Source: Bacteroidales bacterium (GTDB lineage: Bacteria > Bacteroidota > Bacteroidia > Bacteroidales > UBA932). Taken from it: a stretch of 64,000 bases of DNA. The notes under the pieces were generated by a model. The model had not been told where the DNA came from. It did no database searches and worked only from the letters and a program-made list of their open reading frames with translations. Where the stretch lies: NCBI GenBank assembly GCA_017450165.1, contig JAFSWO010000083.1, forward strand, positions 1 through 64,000, given 5' to 3'. How positions within the stretch are numbered: the stretch's first letter is position 1; each line of letters opens with the position of its first letter. Positions 25,718-34,791 of the stretch are shown here, one piece after another. The position numbers and the translations under genes were made by a program.

Positions 25718-28700
25718 TTAAAGACCCAGGTTGATACCCACCGTGATGGTTCGTGCCGGTTTGGAGAACGAAGCATTGGAGGTGTAGTTGCTGAGCGAGT
25801 AGTTGGTGTAGTAACCTCTGCGGGCATTCAACAGGAAGAGGTGGTCTGCGGAAGCATAAACCTTGATGCTGCTGAGATCCAGTTTATTGCAAAGGCTCTT
25901 AGGAAGTGCGTAAGCCAGCGTCACGTTGTTGATTTCCAACATGTTGGTCGTGGTGAGCCAACGGGTGGAACGGGTACCCGTGGTGTTCTCGCTGTAAGAC
26001 GAGGAACCAACGGCCTTGGTGCTGGTGGTCAGGATCGCAAAGTCGGTAACGTCGCCGGGCTGCTTCCAGGATTTGGCTGCATCCACGTGACGGTTGATAT
26101 ACGGCTTGTTATCACCGATGATACCCTGCTGCAGGATGTTGGAATAACCGCGGTCATAACCGACACCGCCCAACTGGTAGTAGAGGTTGAGTGCGAAGGT
26201 GAAGTTACCCACGGTGAGGTCGGTGGTGATACCGCCGAATACCTTCGGAAGCGGGGAACCGCTGTAGTCCTGCTTAGACTCTGAGATAGCAGTGGTATAG
26301 TACTTGCCGTCAATGGTGACGACATCGGCATTTGTTTCGATTCCGTCGATAAATTCATTCGTAACATTCCCTTTCTCATCTTTCTTGAAGAAGCCATCGC
26401 CAAGAGCATAGTAGTTCAGACCGGTAGCCGGGTCAACACCCTCCCACTGGTAGAGCCACCACTCATAGACGGAGTGGCCTTCTTCAATTTTGTTATAGCT
26501 CGAATTGGCGGTATAGGCCGGAATCGGCAGATAGGTGATCCTGTTCTTAAGAATCGAAGCGTTGGCGCCGACATTCCATTTCACCTTCTTGGTCTTGACG
26601 ATGTCATAAGCCAGCTGCAGCTCGAAACCGCTGTTGAGCAGACCGCCGTCGTTGGTCGGATAAGAGTTCTTACCCGTAGAAGGAGCGAGGGTCACATCCA
26701 TCAGCAGGTTGCTGGTCTGGTGGTGGAAGTACTCGATGGTACCGGTCAGGCGACGCTTGAAGGCCTGGAACTCGAGGGCGACATCCCAGTTGGTGTTGAC
26801 CTCCCACTGGAGATCCAGGTTACCCGGGGAGTCCATCACCTGCGTGTAGCCAGGTTCGGTGTCGTTCAGCTTCAGTTCATACAGCGCCATATACGGCCAG
26901 TACTGACCGAGGTCGTCGTTACCGACGGTACCGATGGATGCACGGAGTTTCAACTGATCGAGGTTGTTGATCCCCTTCATGAACTCTTCGTTGCTGATGA
27001 TCCAGCTGCCGCCGACGGACCAGAAGTTACCCCAGCGAGACTTGCTGTAGAATCGGGAGGAACCGTCACGACGGAACGATGCGGAGAGGTAATACTTACT
27101 CAGGTAGTCGTAGTTGACGCGGCCCAGGTAGCTTTCCGTGCGATAGTTGTGCTGATAGCCGGAAGGAACCGTATTGGCGTCGGCGTAGTTGTTGAACTGG
27201 TAGTTGGTACCGATCACAATCTGGTTGGCCTTGCCGGAGGTCTCATAATCATAGACATACTGATAGGTCTCGTGACCTACCAGCGCGTCAACGTGGTGAT
27301 CGCCGAAGGACTTGGTCCAGCTCAGCAACTGGTTGGCCGTGCGCGTCTGGGTGTTAGAGAAGGTCAGGGTCACTGAAGAGGAGTGGCCTTTGTAATCCTC
27401 GAAGTACGGAGTTGCGGAGTGTGCGGTATAACCGCTGTTGTAAATCGATGCGTTGGCCGTAAACTTGAAGTCGAACGGGAGTTTGATCTCGATGAACGGC
27501 TTTACGTTGATGATGTTTCTCTTGTAGTGGCTGTAACGGTTTGCCGTGTAAGCAGCTACGTTGAAGGAGAAGTCCGTACGGGCAGGGATGATATCGTAGG
27601 AGACACCATCAGGTTTGTAGTACATCTTGAAGGTCTTGTCGTCACCCGGCTGGTTGTAACCCTCACCGAAGTCGTAGATCTTGTTGCCTGCACCGTCGAG
27701 GACATAGGAACCATCAGCCCAGTGGAGGTGGATCGGGTAGGTCGGGACGATCTTCAGCACCACGTGATAGGCATTCTGACGGTCGTTGGCCGAGGTGGAG
27801 AGGTTACCGGACTGGTCACTGACGGAACCCGAAGCGTTGACACCGAACTTCAGCCATTTCTTTTCGAAGCTGACGTTGGCGCGAGCGGAATAGCGCTCGA
27901 AGCCGGTTCCCACCATGTAACCCTTGGTGTCCGTATAGCCCACGCTACCGAAGTAAGTGGTGTACTTACCCTTACCGGAAGCGGAGATGCCGTAGTCCTG
28001 TACCTGGCCCACGCGCTCGGTTGCGCCCAGCCAGTCCACGTCGTCCTCGTAGAGGAACTTGGCGGAGGGGTTGAACTTACCGTCGGTTCCGACCACATTG
28101 TTGAAAGCGGCACCGGTGAACGGATAAAAATCTTCGCGATAACCCAGGTTGGTCAGCAGGGAACCGGAAGCAGCCGTAGCCGCAGCGTCCGGAGTATTAC
28201 CGTTCAACACGTTCGTGTTATAGAGCTGCTGCCAGTAGTTCTCCATGTAATCCTGGAGATTCATGGTCTTGTAGTCTTTCTGCTCACGAGTTACGAAACC
28301 GTGGGAGATCTTGACATTGATGGACGGGACTTCACCCTTGCCCTGCTTGGTGGTGATCATGATCACACCGTTTGCAGCACGGGAACCGTAAAGAGCGGTG
28401 GAAGCCGCATCCTTCAGGACGGTGATGGACTCGATGTCGGATGACGGGATCGTAGCCAGGTTTCCGGAATAGATCATACCGTCCATGACAATCAGAGGAT
28501 CGGTATTACCATTGAGGGAACCAATACCACGGACCGTGATGGTTGCATCTGCACCCGGCTGGCCGCCTGCAGAAGTCAGACGAAGACCCGGGGTGGTACC
28601 GTTCAGGGTGTTGAGCGGGTTGGTGTTCGGCACGAGCTCGATCTTTTCACCGGAGACCTTGCCGGCGGAACCGGTAAAGGAGGTCTTGGTTGCAGAACCG

Positions 28701-29029
28701 TAGGCCACGACCATGACCTCATCGAGGGCGGCCGCGTCCGTGTTCAGTGCCACGTTAATCTGTGCGCGACCGCCAACAGTGATTTCCTGGTTTTCATAAC
28801 CAACGGCACTGAAGACGAGCACGCTCTTTGCGTTGGGTACGGAGATGACATACTTGCCGTCCGCATCCGCCGCAACACCGGTAGTGGTGCCTTTGACGAC
28901 GACACTGGCGAAAGGAACGCCGGCGCCGTCAGTGGCATCCGTAACCGTACCGGTGACCTTAATCTGTGCGAAAGCGGCCGTTGAGAAAGCCAGTAACGCA
29001 CACATTAACAGAGTGATACGCTTTTTCAT
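25718..29029 (-). CDS. SusC/RagA-family TonB-dependent transporter
   Basis: An 1103-residue outer-membrane importer. A signal peptide (MKKRITLLMCALLAFSTAAFA) is followed by a carboxypeptidase-D-like domain (VTGTVTDATDGAGVPFASVV). A TonB-box-like stretch (LDEVMVVAYGS) precedes the plug, which carries ALYGSRAANGVIMITTKQG. The 22-strand barrel is rich in aromatic residues and ends with PARTITVGINLGL. It is driven by the TonB-ExbBD machinery; a TonB protein gene lies at 52004. It pairs with the SusD gene. Genes on both sides are exported hydrolases of the GATase-like, DUF922-like and beta-lactamase-fold families, rather than glycosidases, so a peptide or amide substrate is possible. Confidence 0.95.
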   Translation of the reverse strand: MKKRITLLMCALLAFSTAAFAQIKVTGTVTDATDGAGVPFASVVVKGTTTGVAADADGKYVISVPNAKSVLVFSAVGYENQEITVGGRAQINVALNTDAAALDEVMVVAYGSATKTSFTGSAGKVSGEKIELVPNTNPLNTLNGTTPGLRLTSAGGQPGADATITVRGIGSLNGNTDPLIVMDGMIYSGNLATIPSSDIESITVLKDAASTALYGSRAANGVIMITTKQGKGEVPSINVKISHGFVTREQKDYKTMNLQDYMENYWQQLYNTNVLNGNTPDAAATAASGSLLTNLGYREDFYPFTGAAFNNVVGTDGKFNPSAKFLYEDDVDWLGATERVGQVQDYGISASGKGKYTTYFGSVGYTDTKGYMVGTGFERYSARANVSFEKKWLKFGVNASGSVSDQSGNLSTSANDRQNAYHVVLKIVPTYPIHLHWADGSYVLDGAGNKIYDFGEGYNQPGDDKTFKMYYKPDGVSYDIIPARTDFSFNVAAYTANRYSHYKRNIINVKPFIEIKLPFDFKFTANASIYNSGYTAHSATPYFEDYKGHSSSVTLTFSNTQTRTANQLLSWTKSFGDHHVDALVGHETYQYVYDYETSGKANQIVIGTNYQFNNYADANTVPSGYQHNYRTESYLGRVNYDYLSKYYLSASFRRDGSSRFYSKSRWGNFWSVGGSWIISNEEFMKGINNLDQLKLRASIGTVGNDDLGQYWPYMALYELKLNDTEPGYTQVMDSPGNLDLQWEVNTNWDVALEFQAFKRRLTGTIEYFHHQTSNLLMDVTLAPSTGKNSYPTNDGGLLNSGFELQLAYDIVKTKKVKWNVGANASILKNRITYLPIPAYTANSSYNKIEEGHSVYEWWLYQWEGVDPATGLNYYALGDGFFKKDEKGNVTNEFIDGIETNADVVTIDGKYYTTAISESKQDYSGSPLPKVFGGITTDLTVGNFTFALNLYYQLGGVGYDRGYSNILQQGIIGDNKPYINRHVDAAKSWKQPGDVTDFAILTTSTKAVGSSSYSENTTGTRSTRWLTTTNMLEINNVTLAYALPKSLCNKLDLSSIKVYASADHLFLLNARRGYYTNYSLSNYTSNASFSKPARTITVGINLGL

Positions 29030-29115
29030 AAGAAAAATGGATTGGGGTTAAAAAAAGATATGTTGTATTGCAACAATTATCGGTTCGGAGTAGTGCGGTT
29101 TACTCAAAATTTCCG

Positions 29116-29123
29116 TAAATATA
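29116..29123 (-). promoter_or_regulatory. Possible -7 box of susC
   Basis: TATATTTA on the minus strand, inside the 15-base string shared with position 23981. If used, it gives a leader of about 80 bases. Confidence 0.35.
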
Positions 29124-29203
29124 GAAAAATCATTACAACAATGTACTTTTTTTCAATCGATTGTGCGCGAATTACTTCTTGCACAGGATGCGGAAAGTTT
29201 TGC

Positions 29204-29211
29204 TAACTTTG
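29204..29211 (+). promoter_or_regulatory. -7 box of the GATase-like/serine hydrolase operon
   Basis: TAACTTTG, 22 bases before the ATG at 29234. A TTG 22 bases further upstream is a weak -33 candidate. Confidence 0.55.
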
Positions 29212-29233
29212 GGGCGACGAACCTTCTTTCGGA

Positions 29234-30568
29234 ATGAAAAAACTCTTCTTTCCCCTTCTCGCGGCCCTGATTCTGTTCGCGTCGCCACAAAAAGCTGCGG
29301 CTCAATACTATAAAGATATATTCGTGGACGCAGGCATCCACCTGAGCGACTACCACGACTTCCCGGTGGCCCGGCTGCTCGGGCTGAGCTGGGAGCGTTT
29401 CACGGCCGGGGAGTATCCGGACCATCTTTCGCTACGCGATACCGTCACCCAGCGGGCGCTGTATGACGGGTCGGCCCTCGATGAAAACGGCGTCTGGCTC
29501 TATCCGGACGGAGCACCGCGCTTCCGGATGATCTATGTGCATGGCGGACTCGCCACGCGGCATGGCAATTCGATGGGCGAGGTGGGGCGCGACCATCTGC
29601 GCGCTTTCGTGCACGGCGGCGGCAGTTACATTGGCTCCTGCGCGGGTGCGTTTCTGGTTTCGCTGGGCGGAACGGATTATGATCCGGAGAAGGGGCGCTG
29701 CGGCGACGATCAGCTGGACTTCGTGAACGACAAATACTTACATCTATTCCCCGGACGCACCCTGGAGACGCGGCTCAGCAGGAGCTACGCCGACCTGGTG
29801 TTGGAGGACGACTGCCCGCTGCTGAAGTATTCCGACTTTGGCGGCAGCCGCCGCATCCCGCATGTGCGCCACAGCAACGGCTGCTGCATCGTAGAGAAGG
29901 ACCCTCATTTTCCGAAGGGGACCCGTGCGCTGCTGCGCTTTGATTTTGCAGGCGATACGGCCGCCGGCCGCCCTTATCCGCTGACCGGCAAGATTGCCAT
30001 CTGGTCGTTCCGCGACAACGACACCTCGGGACTCGTGATCGCCACCGGCTCGCATCCCGAATCCGACCCGCGGGGCATGATTACCGAAGGGCCCTCGCTC
30101 AACCTCTTCTCTGCGCTGATCCGGTATGCGCTGGATGAAACCGGCCCGGCCCGCATCAAAGGGGCGCTCCGCAACGGGGAGCCGCGCGTGATGGACCGCA
30201 AAACCTCCGACAACGACCCGGCACACGCCCGCATCGGGGACAAACAATACCACCACTTTACCGTCGAGATTCCCAAAGGGGCGCGCAACGTGACGGTGCG
30301 GCTGGAGGGCGGCTATCCGCAGGACGACCTCTACCTCACGCTCCGCAAAGGCGACTTTGCCTGGGCGCGCGAGGCGCAGTATGCCGACTGCGCGCTGGGT
30401 TGCGACAAGACGTTGCGGTTCGATTCGCTGCCCGCCGGCACTTGGTATGTGGGGGTACACTGCGCCACCACGGTGGAGGCCGTCCCCACCGACAAGGGCT
30501 GCCTCTACACCGGCCATGTGGAGACCCTCAACGGCGTTCCGTACACCTTGACCGTCTCATGGGAGTAA
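29234..30568 (+). CDS. Exported GATase1-like protein with PPC-like domain
   Basis: A 444-residue exported protein (signal MKKLFFPLLAALILFASP, cut before QYYKDIFVDAG). The nucleophile elbow reads SYIGSCAG with Cys136. The HNGG motif is changed to HSNGCC. GSHPES supplies His274 and Glu276. The PPC-like end (ARIGDKQYHHFTVEIPKGAR) closes with LNGVPYTLTVSWE. It leads a rightward run of four genes, followed 48 bases later by three tandem serine hydrolases. This is the second place in the window where this family sits beside beta-lactamase-fold enzymes. Confidence 0.7.
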   Translation: MKKLFFPLLAALILFASPQKAAAQYYKDIFVDAGIHLSDYHDFPVARLLGLSWERFTAGEYPDHLSLRDTVTQRALYDGSALDENGVWLYPDGAPRFRMIYVHGGLATRHGNSMGEVGRDHLRAFVHGGGSYIGSCAGAFLVSLGGTDYDPEKGRCGDDQLDFVNDKYLHLFPGRTLETRLSRSYADLVLEDDCPLLKYSDFGGSRRIPHVRHSNGCCIVEKDPHFPKGTRALLRFDFAGDTAAGRPYPLTGKIAIWSFRDNDTSGLVIATGSHPESDPRGMITEGPSLNLFSALIRYALDETGPARIKGALRNGEPRVMDRKTSDNDPAHARIGDKQYHHFTVEIPKGARNVTVRLEGGYPQDDLYLTLRKGDFAWAREAQYADCALGCDKTLRFDSLPAGTWYVGVHCATTVEAVPTDKGCLYTGHVETLNGVPYTLTVSWE

Positions 30569-30616
30569 CTTTTATGTGATAGTAACAATAGTGTGATAAA
30601 TATTGATACAGATATC

Positions 30617-31831
30617 ATGAAAAACGTTTTTTTACGTTTAGTTACGTTTATAATCGGATTTTCGGCGCTGGTTTTTGCCGGAACGGCTCCGGCCCGCGCA
30701 CAGCGGCTGAGCGGCGCGCAAATTGCCGACAGCATCCGTACGTATATGGAGGAGTGCCGCACGATGGGACTCGCCACGGCCCTCTTCAAGGATAACGACA
30801 TCCTCTACATGAACGCCTTCGGCTGGCGGGATAAAAAGGGTGGCGATAAACTGGAGGTAACCGACATCTTCAAGATTGCCTCCATGTCCAAATCCTTCTC
30901 CGCGGTCTCCATCCTGCAACTGGTGGATCAGGGGAAGCTCTCCCTGGAAGATGATGTGAGCGACCTGATGGGATTCACGGTCCGCCATCCCAAGTGGCCC
31001 GATATTCCCATCACCCTCAGGATGCTGCTCTCGCACACCTCCAGTATGAAAGACGGCAACGGAAACTCGCGTTATTGGTCGCCCGACTGGGTCAACCCCA
31101 CCGTCATGCCGGTTGATTCGATGCTCCAGCACGCCTTCTACGACTATGCGCCCGGCCAGGGCTACAACTACTGCAACCGTGGCTTCAATATGCTGGGCAA
31201 TATCATCGAGCGGGCCTCCGGCGAGCGGTTCGACGACTATGTCCGCCACCACGTACTCGACCCGGTCGGTGTGGGCGTGGCGGGTTACAACGTGGATTCG
31301 CTCGACGCCGACCGGCTGGTCACCATGTATGGCTACAGAAAATCCGACGACAAGTTGCTGCGTAACAACGCCTACGTGCGCAAGAATGAGAAAAAGTTGG
31401 AGGAGGGCACGTATGTAATCGGCGAGGATGGCTGGGGCTGGTCGCCCACCGGCGGTATGAAGATCATCCTGCCCGACCTAGTCAAATGGCTGAAGTGCCT
31501 GCGTGACAGCTGTATCACGGCCTCCGGCGTACGGCTCATCTCCCCGGAAAGCTACCGGAAGCTCCGCACGCCCGTCACCCCGGCCGATCCAGGCACGCTC
31601 TACTGCCTGGGCACCCGCACCGAAACCCGCCTGATTGCCGGAAAGACGCTCTACGGCCACACCGGATCGCTCCACGGCTACAAGGGTTGCATGTTTGTCC
31701 ATCCAGAGGAAGGATGGGGCTTCATCTGCCTCTGCTCGAGCACCAAACTGGATAAGATCAACGAGGTTTACCAGATTTACTATAAGGTCGCGAACCTGCT
31801 TTACGAACAATATATCAAACCTATAGAATAA
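30617..31831 (+). CDS. Exported serine hydrolase, beta-lactamase fold (tandem copy 1)
   Basis: The ATG at 30617 is preferred over an in-frame GTG at 30593 because it starts the signal peptide (MKNVFLRLVTFIIGFSALVF, cut after ARA). It is 404 residues. SMSK (Ser89, Lys92), YCN (185-187) and HTG (YGHTGSLHGY) are all present. Unlike the copies at 16.7-19.8 kb there is no separate C-terminal beta domain. The family includes D-aminopeptidases, DD-peptidases and esterases; the substrate here is unknown. It is one base away from the next gene, so co-translation is likely. Confidence 0.8.
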   Translation: MKNVFLRLVTFIIGFSALVFAGTAPARAQRLSGAQIADSIRTYMEECRTMGLATALFKDNDILYMNAFGWRDKKGGDKLEVTDIFKIASMSKSFSAVSILQLVDQGKLSLEDDVSDLMGFTVRHPKWPDIPITLRMLLSHTSSMKDGNGNSRYWSPDWVNPTVMPVDSMLQHAFYDYAPGQGYNYCNRGFNMLGNIIERASGERFDDYVRHHVLDPVGVGVAGYNVDSLDADRLVTMYGYRKSDDKLLRNNAYVRKNEKKLEEGTYVIGEDGWGWSPTGGMKIILPDLVKWLKCLRDSCITASGVRLISPESYRKLRTPVTPADPGTLYCLGTRTETRLIAGKTLYGHTGSLHGYKGCMFVHPEEGWGFICLCSSTKLDKINEVYQIYYKVANLLYEQYIKPIE

Positions 31832-31832
31832 C

Positions 31833-33038
31833 ATGAAAAAGACGCTTCTCTCTCTCGCAGCGCTGGTGCTGGTGGTCTTCTCCGCAACCCCGGTCCGCGC
31901 GCAGCAGCAACTCTCCCTGCAGCAGATCGAGGACAAAATCCTCGGTTACATGGATGAATGTATGACGGCCGGCATGGCGGTCGTGATGGTCAAAGGCGAC
32001 AAGATTGTCTACCAGAACGCCCTCGGATACCGCGACAAAGAGACCCGCGAACCGCTGGCAATCGACGATATTTTCCGTATCGCGTCCATCTCCAAATCCT
32101 TCTCAGGCATGTCCATCATGCAGCTGGTGGAGGCGGGCAAACTGTCGCTGGAAGATGACATCAACGACATTCTGGGCATGAATATCCGCAACCCGCGCTA
32201 TCCGGACATCCCGATCACCGTGAAGATGCTGCTCTCGCACACCTCTTCCATGAAGGACGGCGGCGGTGCCGAGCGTTACCGCGACCTGACCTATGTCGAT
32301 GAGAGCAAGACCGATCTGGAAACCATCCGCAACACGGCCTGGCTGCCCTACCCTCCGGGCCAGGGCTACCGCTACTGCAACCGTGCGCTGAATATCATCG
32401 GTGTGATTATCGAAAAGGTCTCCGGCGAGCGTTTCGACGAATATGTCCGCAACCATATCCTGAAGCCGATCGGCGCAGACAACGCGGGCTACAACCTCGA
32501 CTCCCTGGACAACAGCAAGTTCACCAAACTCTACATCTACAACAAGCAGGAAGACCGCCTGGATCCGGGCAAGGGTTACGTCCGCAACAACGAGTATAAG
32601 ATAGCCGACGGCACCTACGAAATCGGCAAGGACGGCTGCTACTGGTCGCCCACCGGCGGCATGAAGATTTCCGCACCGAACCTGGCCAAGTGGATGATGA
32701 CCCTTCGCAACGGCGGCGTGGCACCCAACGGCAATCGCATCATCTCCGAGGCGGGCTGCAAGAAGCTCCTGACTCCGGTGACCCCGGCCGATCCGGGCAC
32801 GCAGTACTGCCTCACCACCCGCACCGAGACCCGCTTTATCGAGGGTAAGACCCTGAAGGGCCACACCGGCAGCGCGCAGGGCCTCAAGAGCTGCATGTTC
32901 TTCTGCCCGGGTGAAGACTGGGGTTTCGTCTGCCTCTGCTCCAGCACCAAACTGGACAAGATCAACGACGTCTACAAAATCTACTACCAAACGATCAACC
33001 TGCTCTACGAACAGTTTATCAAGCCATATAACGACTAA
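31833..33038 (+). CDS. Exported serine hydrolase, beta-lactamase fold (tandem copy 2)
   Basis: A 401-residue close paralogue of the gene before it, starting one base after its stop. Signal peptide MKKTLLSLAALVLVVFSATP is cut near VRA-QQQ. Motifs are SISK (Ser85, Lys88), YCN (181-183) and HTG (GHTGSAQGL). Both genes end in near-identical sequence (SSTKLDKINDVYKIYYQTIN and LLYEQFIKP), which points to recent duplication. Confidence 0.8.
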   Translation: MKKTLLSLAALVLVVFSATPVRAQQQLSLQQIEDKILGYMDECMTAGMAVVMVKGDKIVYQNALGYRDKETREPLAIDDIFRIASISKSFSGMSIMQLVEAGKLSLEDDINDILGMNIRNPRYPDIPITVKMLLSHTSSMKDGGGAERYRDLTYVDESKTDLETIRNTAWLPYPPGQGYRYCNRALNIIGVIIEKVSGERFDEYVRNHILKPIGADNAGYNLDSLDNSKFTKLYIYNKQEDRLDPGKGYVRNNEYKIADGTYEIGKDGCYWSPTGGMKISAPNLAKWMMTLRNGGVAPNGNRIISEAGCKKLLTPVTPADPGTQYCLTTRTETRFIEGKTLKGHTGSAQGLKSCMFFCPGEDWGFVCLCSSTKLDKINDVYKIYYQTINLLYEQFIKPYND

Positions 33039-33044
33039 ACGTTT

Positions 33045-34265
33045 ATGAAAAAGTTACTGAGCCTGGCGCTGGCCGTTTTTCTCACCGGAGGACTCTTCTC
33101 CTGCGGTGCGGCGACACCGGAAGGGCCTGCTGAAACGCCGGCTGGACCCCGTGTCCTGACCGAAGCCCAGCTGGCCAAGCTGGAAAAGGATCTGACCGCC
33201 ATCGCGCGCGACCACGACGTGGTGTCGATGCAAGTGGCCTTCGTGGTGGGCGACGAGATTGTCTACTCTCACGCGGTCGGCCTGAAAAACTTTGACTCCA
33301 GGGTGCCGGCTTCCACCACGGACCTGTACCGTATCGCATCGGTTTCCAAGTCTTTCTCGGGCGTCTCCACGATGCAGCTGGTGGATGCCGGGAAACTCTC
33401 GCTGGATGCCGACGTGAGCGACATCGTGGGCTTCCGCGTGCGCAATCCCAAGTTTCCGAAGGTCCCGATTACCGTCCGGATGCTGCTCTCGCATACCTCC
33501 AGCATCGTGGATTCCAAGGTCTCTTACAAGAAGTCGTTTGACGTGACGCTGAATCCCGCCACGGCCTCTGCGACGAACGTGGCGGCCTGCTATTCCAACT
33601 ACGAACCCGGCACGCACTATCAGTACTCCAACCGCGGCATCAACCTGCTCGGCGCTGTGATTGAGAAGGTTTCGGGCGAGCGGTTTGACAACTATGTCCG
33701 GGGGCACATCCTGCTGCCGCTGGGCATTACCGATGCGGGATTCAACGTGGATTCGCTGGACCGGACGCGCTTTGCGTCGCTCTATACCATCAACGATGTC
33801 GGCGACTATGTTGAGCAGACCGGAGCCTACGAGCGCTATCCGCAGTACGACACCTATCGGCTGGGCATCGACACGCCGCACTTCTCGCCGGCCGGCGGCA
33901 TGAAGATTTCCATCCTCGGTCTGGCGGAATGGATGCTGACCCTCAAACGCGGCGGTCTCGGACGCAACGGCGTCCGGATCCTGCCGGCGGACCGCGTCGA
34001 GCAGATGTTCCAGAAGGCGACGCCCGACAACAGCACGGTGAAATACGGCTTCACGCTCTCCGTCTCCAAGACGCTCCTCGGCTTCCCGATGCGCGGCCAC
34101 ACCGGCAGCGCCTACGGCCTGAAGAGCGTCCTGAGTTTCAGCCTGGACCAGGACTTCGGCGTCGTAGTCTTCTGCTCCAGCGTTGATGGCGAGACGGGCC
34201 GCCACGGTGGCGTTGCCGCTTACAGCGAAGCCGCCGAGCTGCTCTACAACGCGTTTGTGCGGTAG
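33045..34265 (+). CDS. Serine hydrolase lipoprotein, beta-lactamase fold (tandem copy 3)
   Basis: A 406-residue paralogue six bases after copy 2. Unlike the first two it has a lipobox (LFSC, Cys20) and a proline-rich linker (TPEGPAETPAGP), so it is membrane-anchored. SVSK (Ser99, Lys102), a YSN motif (HYQYSNRG) and HTG (RGHTGSAYGL) are intact. It is the last gene of the GATase-like/hydrolase operon, which ends at the hairpin near 34411. Confidence 0.8.
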   Translation: MKKLLSLALAVFLTGGLFSCGAATPEGPAETPAGPRVLTEAQLAKLEKDLTAIARDHDVVSMQVAFVVGDEIVYSHAVGLKNFDSRVPASTTDLYRIASVSKSFSGVSTMQLVDAGKLSLDADVSDIVGFRVRNPKFPKVPITVRMLLSHTSSIVDSKVSYKKSFDVTLNPATASATNVAACYSNYEPGTHYQYSNRGINLLGAVIEKVSGERFDNYVRGHILLPLGITDAGFNVDSLDRTRFASLYTINDVGDYVEQTGAYERYPQYDTYRLGIDTPHFSPAGGMKISILGLAEWMLTLKRGGLGRNGVRILPADRVEQMFQKATPDNSTVKYGFTLSVSKTLLGFPMRGHTGSAYGLKSVLSFSLDQDFGVVVFCSSVDGETGRHGGVAAYSEAAELLYNAFVR

Positions 34266-34410
34266 GTGGGCCCGGCGCCGCCCCTGGCTCTGGGCCCCTG
34301 GCTCCCGGCCACACCCGGCCGCTCGCCACGGCCGCCGCGAAACCCGCCTCTCCTGAGCGACGCCCTTGCCCACCTTGGCGGCTAACCCACTGACACACAG
34401 CAACTAACAT

Positions 34411-34446
34411 AAAGCACTGGTACCCAAAAGTGATACCAGTGCTTTT
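34411..34446 (+). terminator. Terminator of the serine hydrolase operon
   Basis: AAAGCACTGGTA and TACCAGTGCTTT form a perfect 12-bp stem (34411-34422 / 34434-34445), ending in TTTTC. It is 145 bases past the stop; the GC-rich stretch between (34266-34410) holds no gene. Confidence 0.75.
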
Positions 34447-34480
34447 CATATTTCCCTCAGCCTGAGCCACTTACCCGCCA

Positions 34481-34501
34481 AGCCGTTTTTCAAAAACGGC
34501 T
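34481..34501. repeat. 21-base palindrome
   Basis: AGCCGTTTTTCAAAAACGGCT reads the same on both strands except for the centre base. It could be a second terminator or a protein-binding site. Confidence 0.4.
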
Positions 34502-34576
34502 ACGCATTTTCACCTTTTTTACCCGCATTACCAACCACAACAATTTCTTCATACTATTCGTCCCACCCAGTGTGTG

Positions 34577-34780
34577 CGGTTTTATAAGTTCTTCCCGGAG
34601 TTTTTGTCATCGGTGATGACAAAAACCGGCGTTCTACTCTCTTGGACACATTATGTTTTTCTCCTTCAGGTTGATAACACCGACGCCCGCAACTGGTACA
34701 TGACCGAAGCCGCCCAGCAAAACTGGAGCGTCCGGACACTTCAGCGAAACATCTCGTCCCAATATAGCGACGCCCTATTG
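34577..34780 (+). pseudogene. Remnant of a DUF1016 (YhcG/PDDEXK nuclease) N-terminal domain
   Basis: The frame reads RFYKFFPEFLSSVMTKTG, LSWTHYVFLLQVDN, ARNWYMTEAAQQNWSVRTLQ and RNISSQY. This is the typical DUF1016_N pattern (LSWSHY..LL...., F/WY..EA..NWSVREL.RQI.S..Y). Only about 68 codons survive; the start and the nuclease domain are gone. A 25-base inverted repeat (34601-34625) lies within it. DUF1016 proteins are often found with restriction-modification and defence genes. Confidence 0.6.
34601..34625. repeat. 11-bp inverted repeat with 3-base loop
   Basis: TTTTTGTCATC and GATGACAAAAA are exact reverse complements around GGT. Further CCGG/CCGG pairs lie just outside (34595-34629). It is either a hairpin or an operator-like site within the DUF1016 remnant. 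Confidence 0.45.
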
Positions 34781-34791
34781 ACCGCTTTTTG

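Noticed and set aside
27383..28444. Rightward 353-codon open frame inside susC
   Set aside because: Antisense to the TonB-dependent transporter, with no start context or motif.
16700..34265. Reading the five SxxK serine hydrolases as antibiotic-resistance beta-lactamases
   Set aside because: The fold is shared by D-peptidases and esterases; two carry an extra C-terminal domain, and copies in tandem beside transport genes fit catabolism better. Resistance cannot be read from these motifs.
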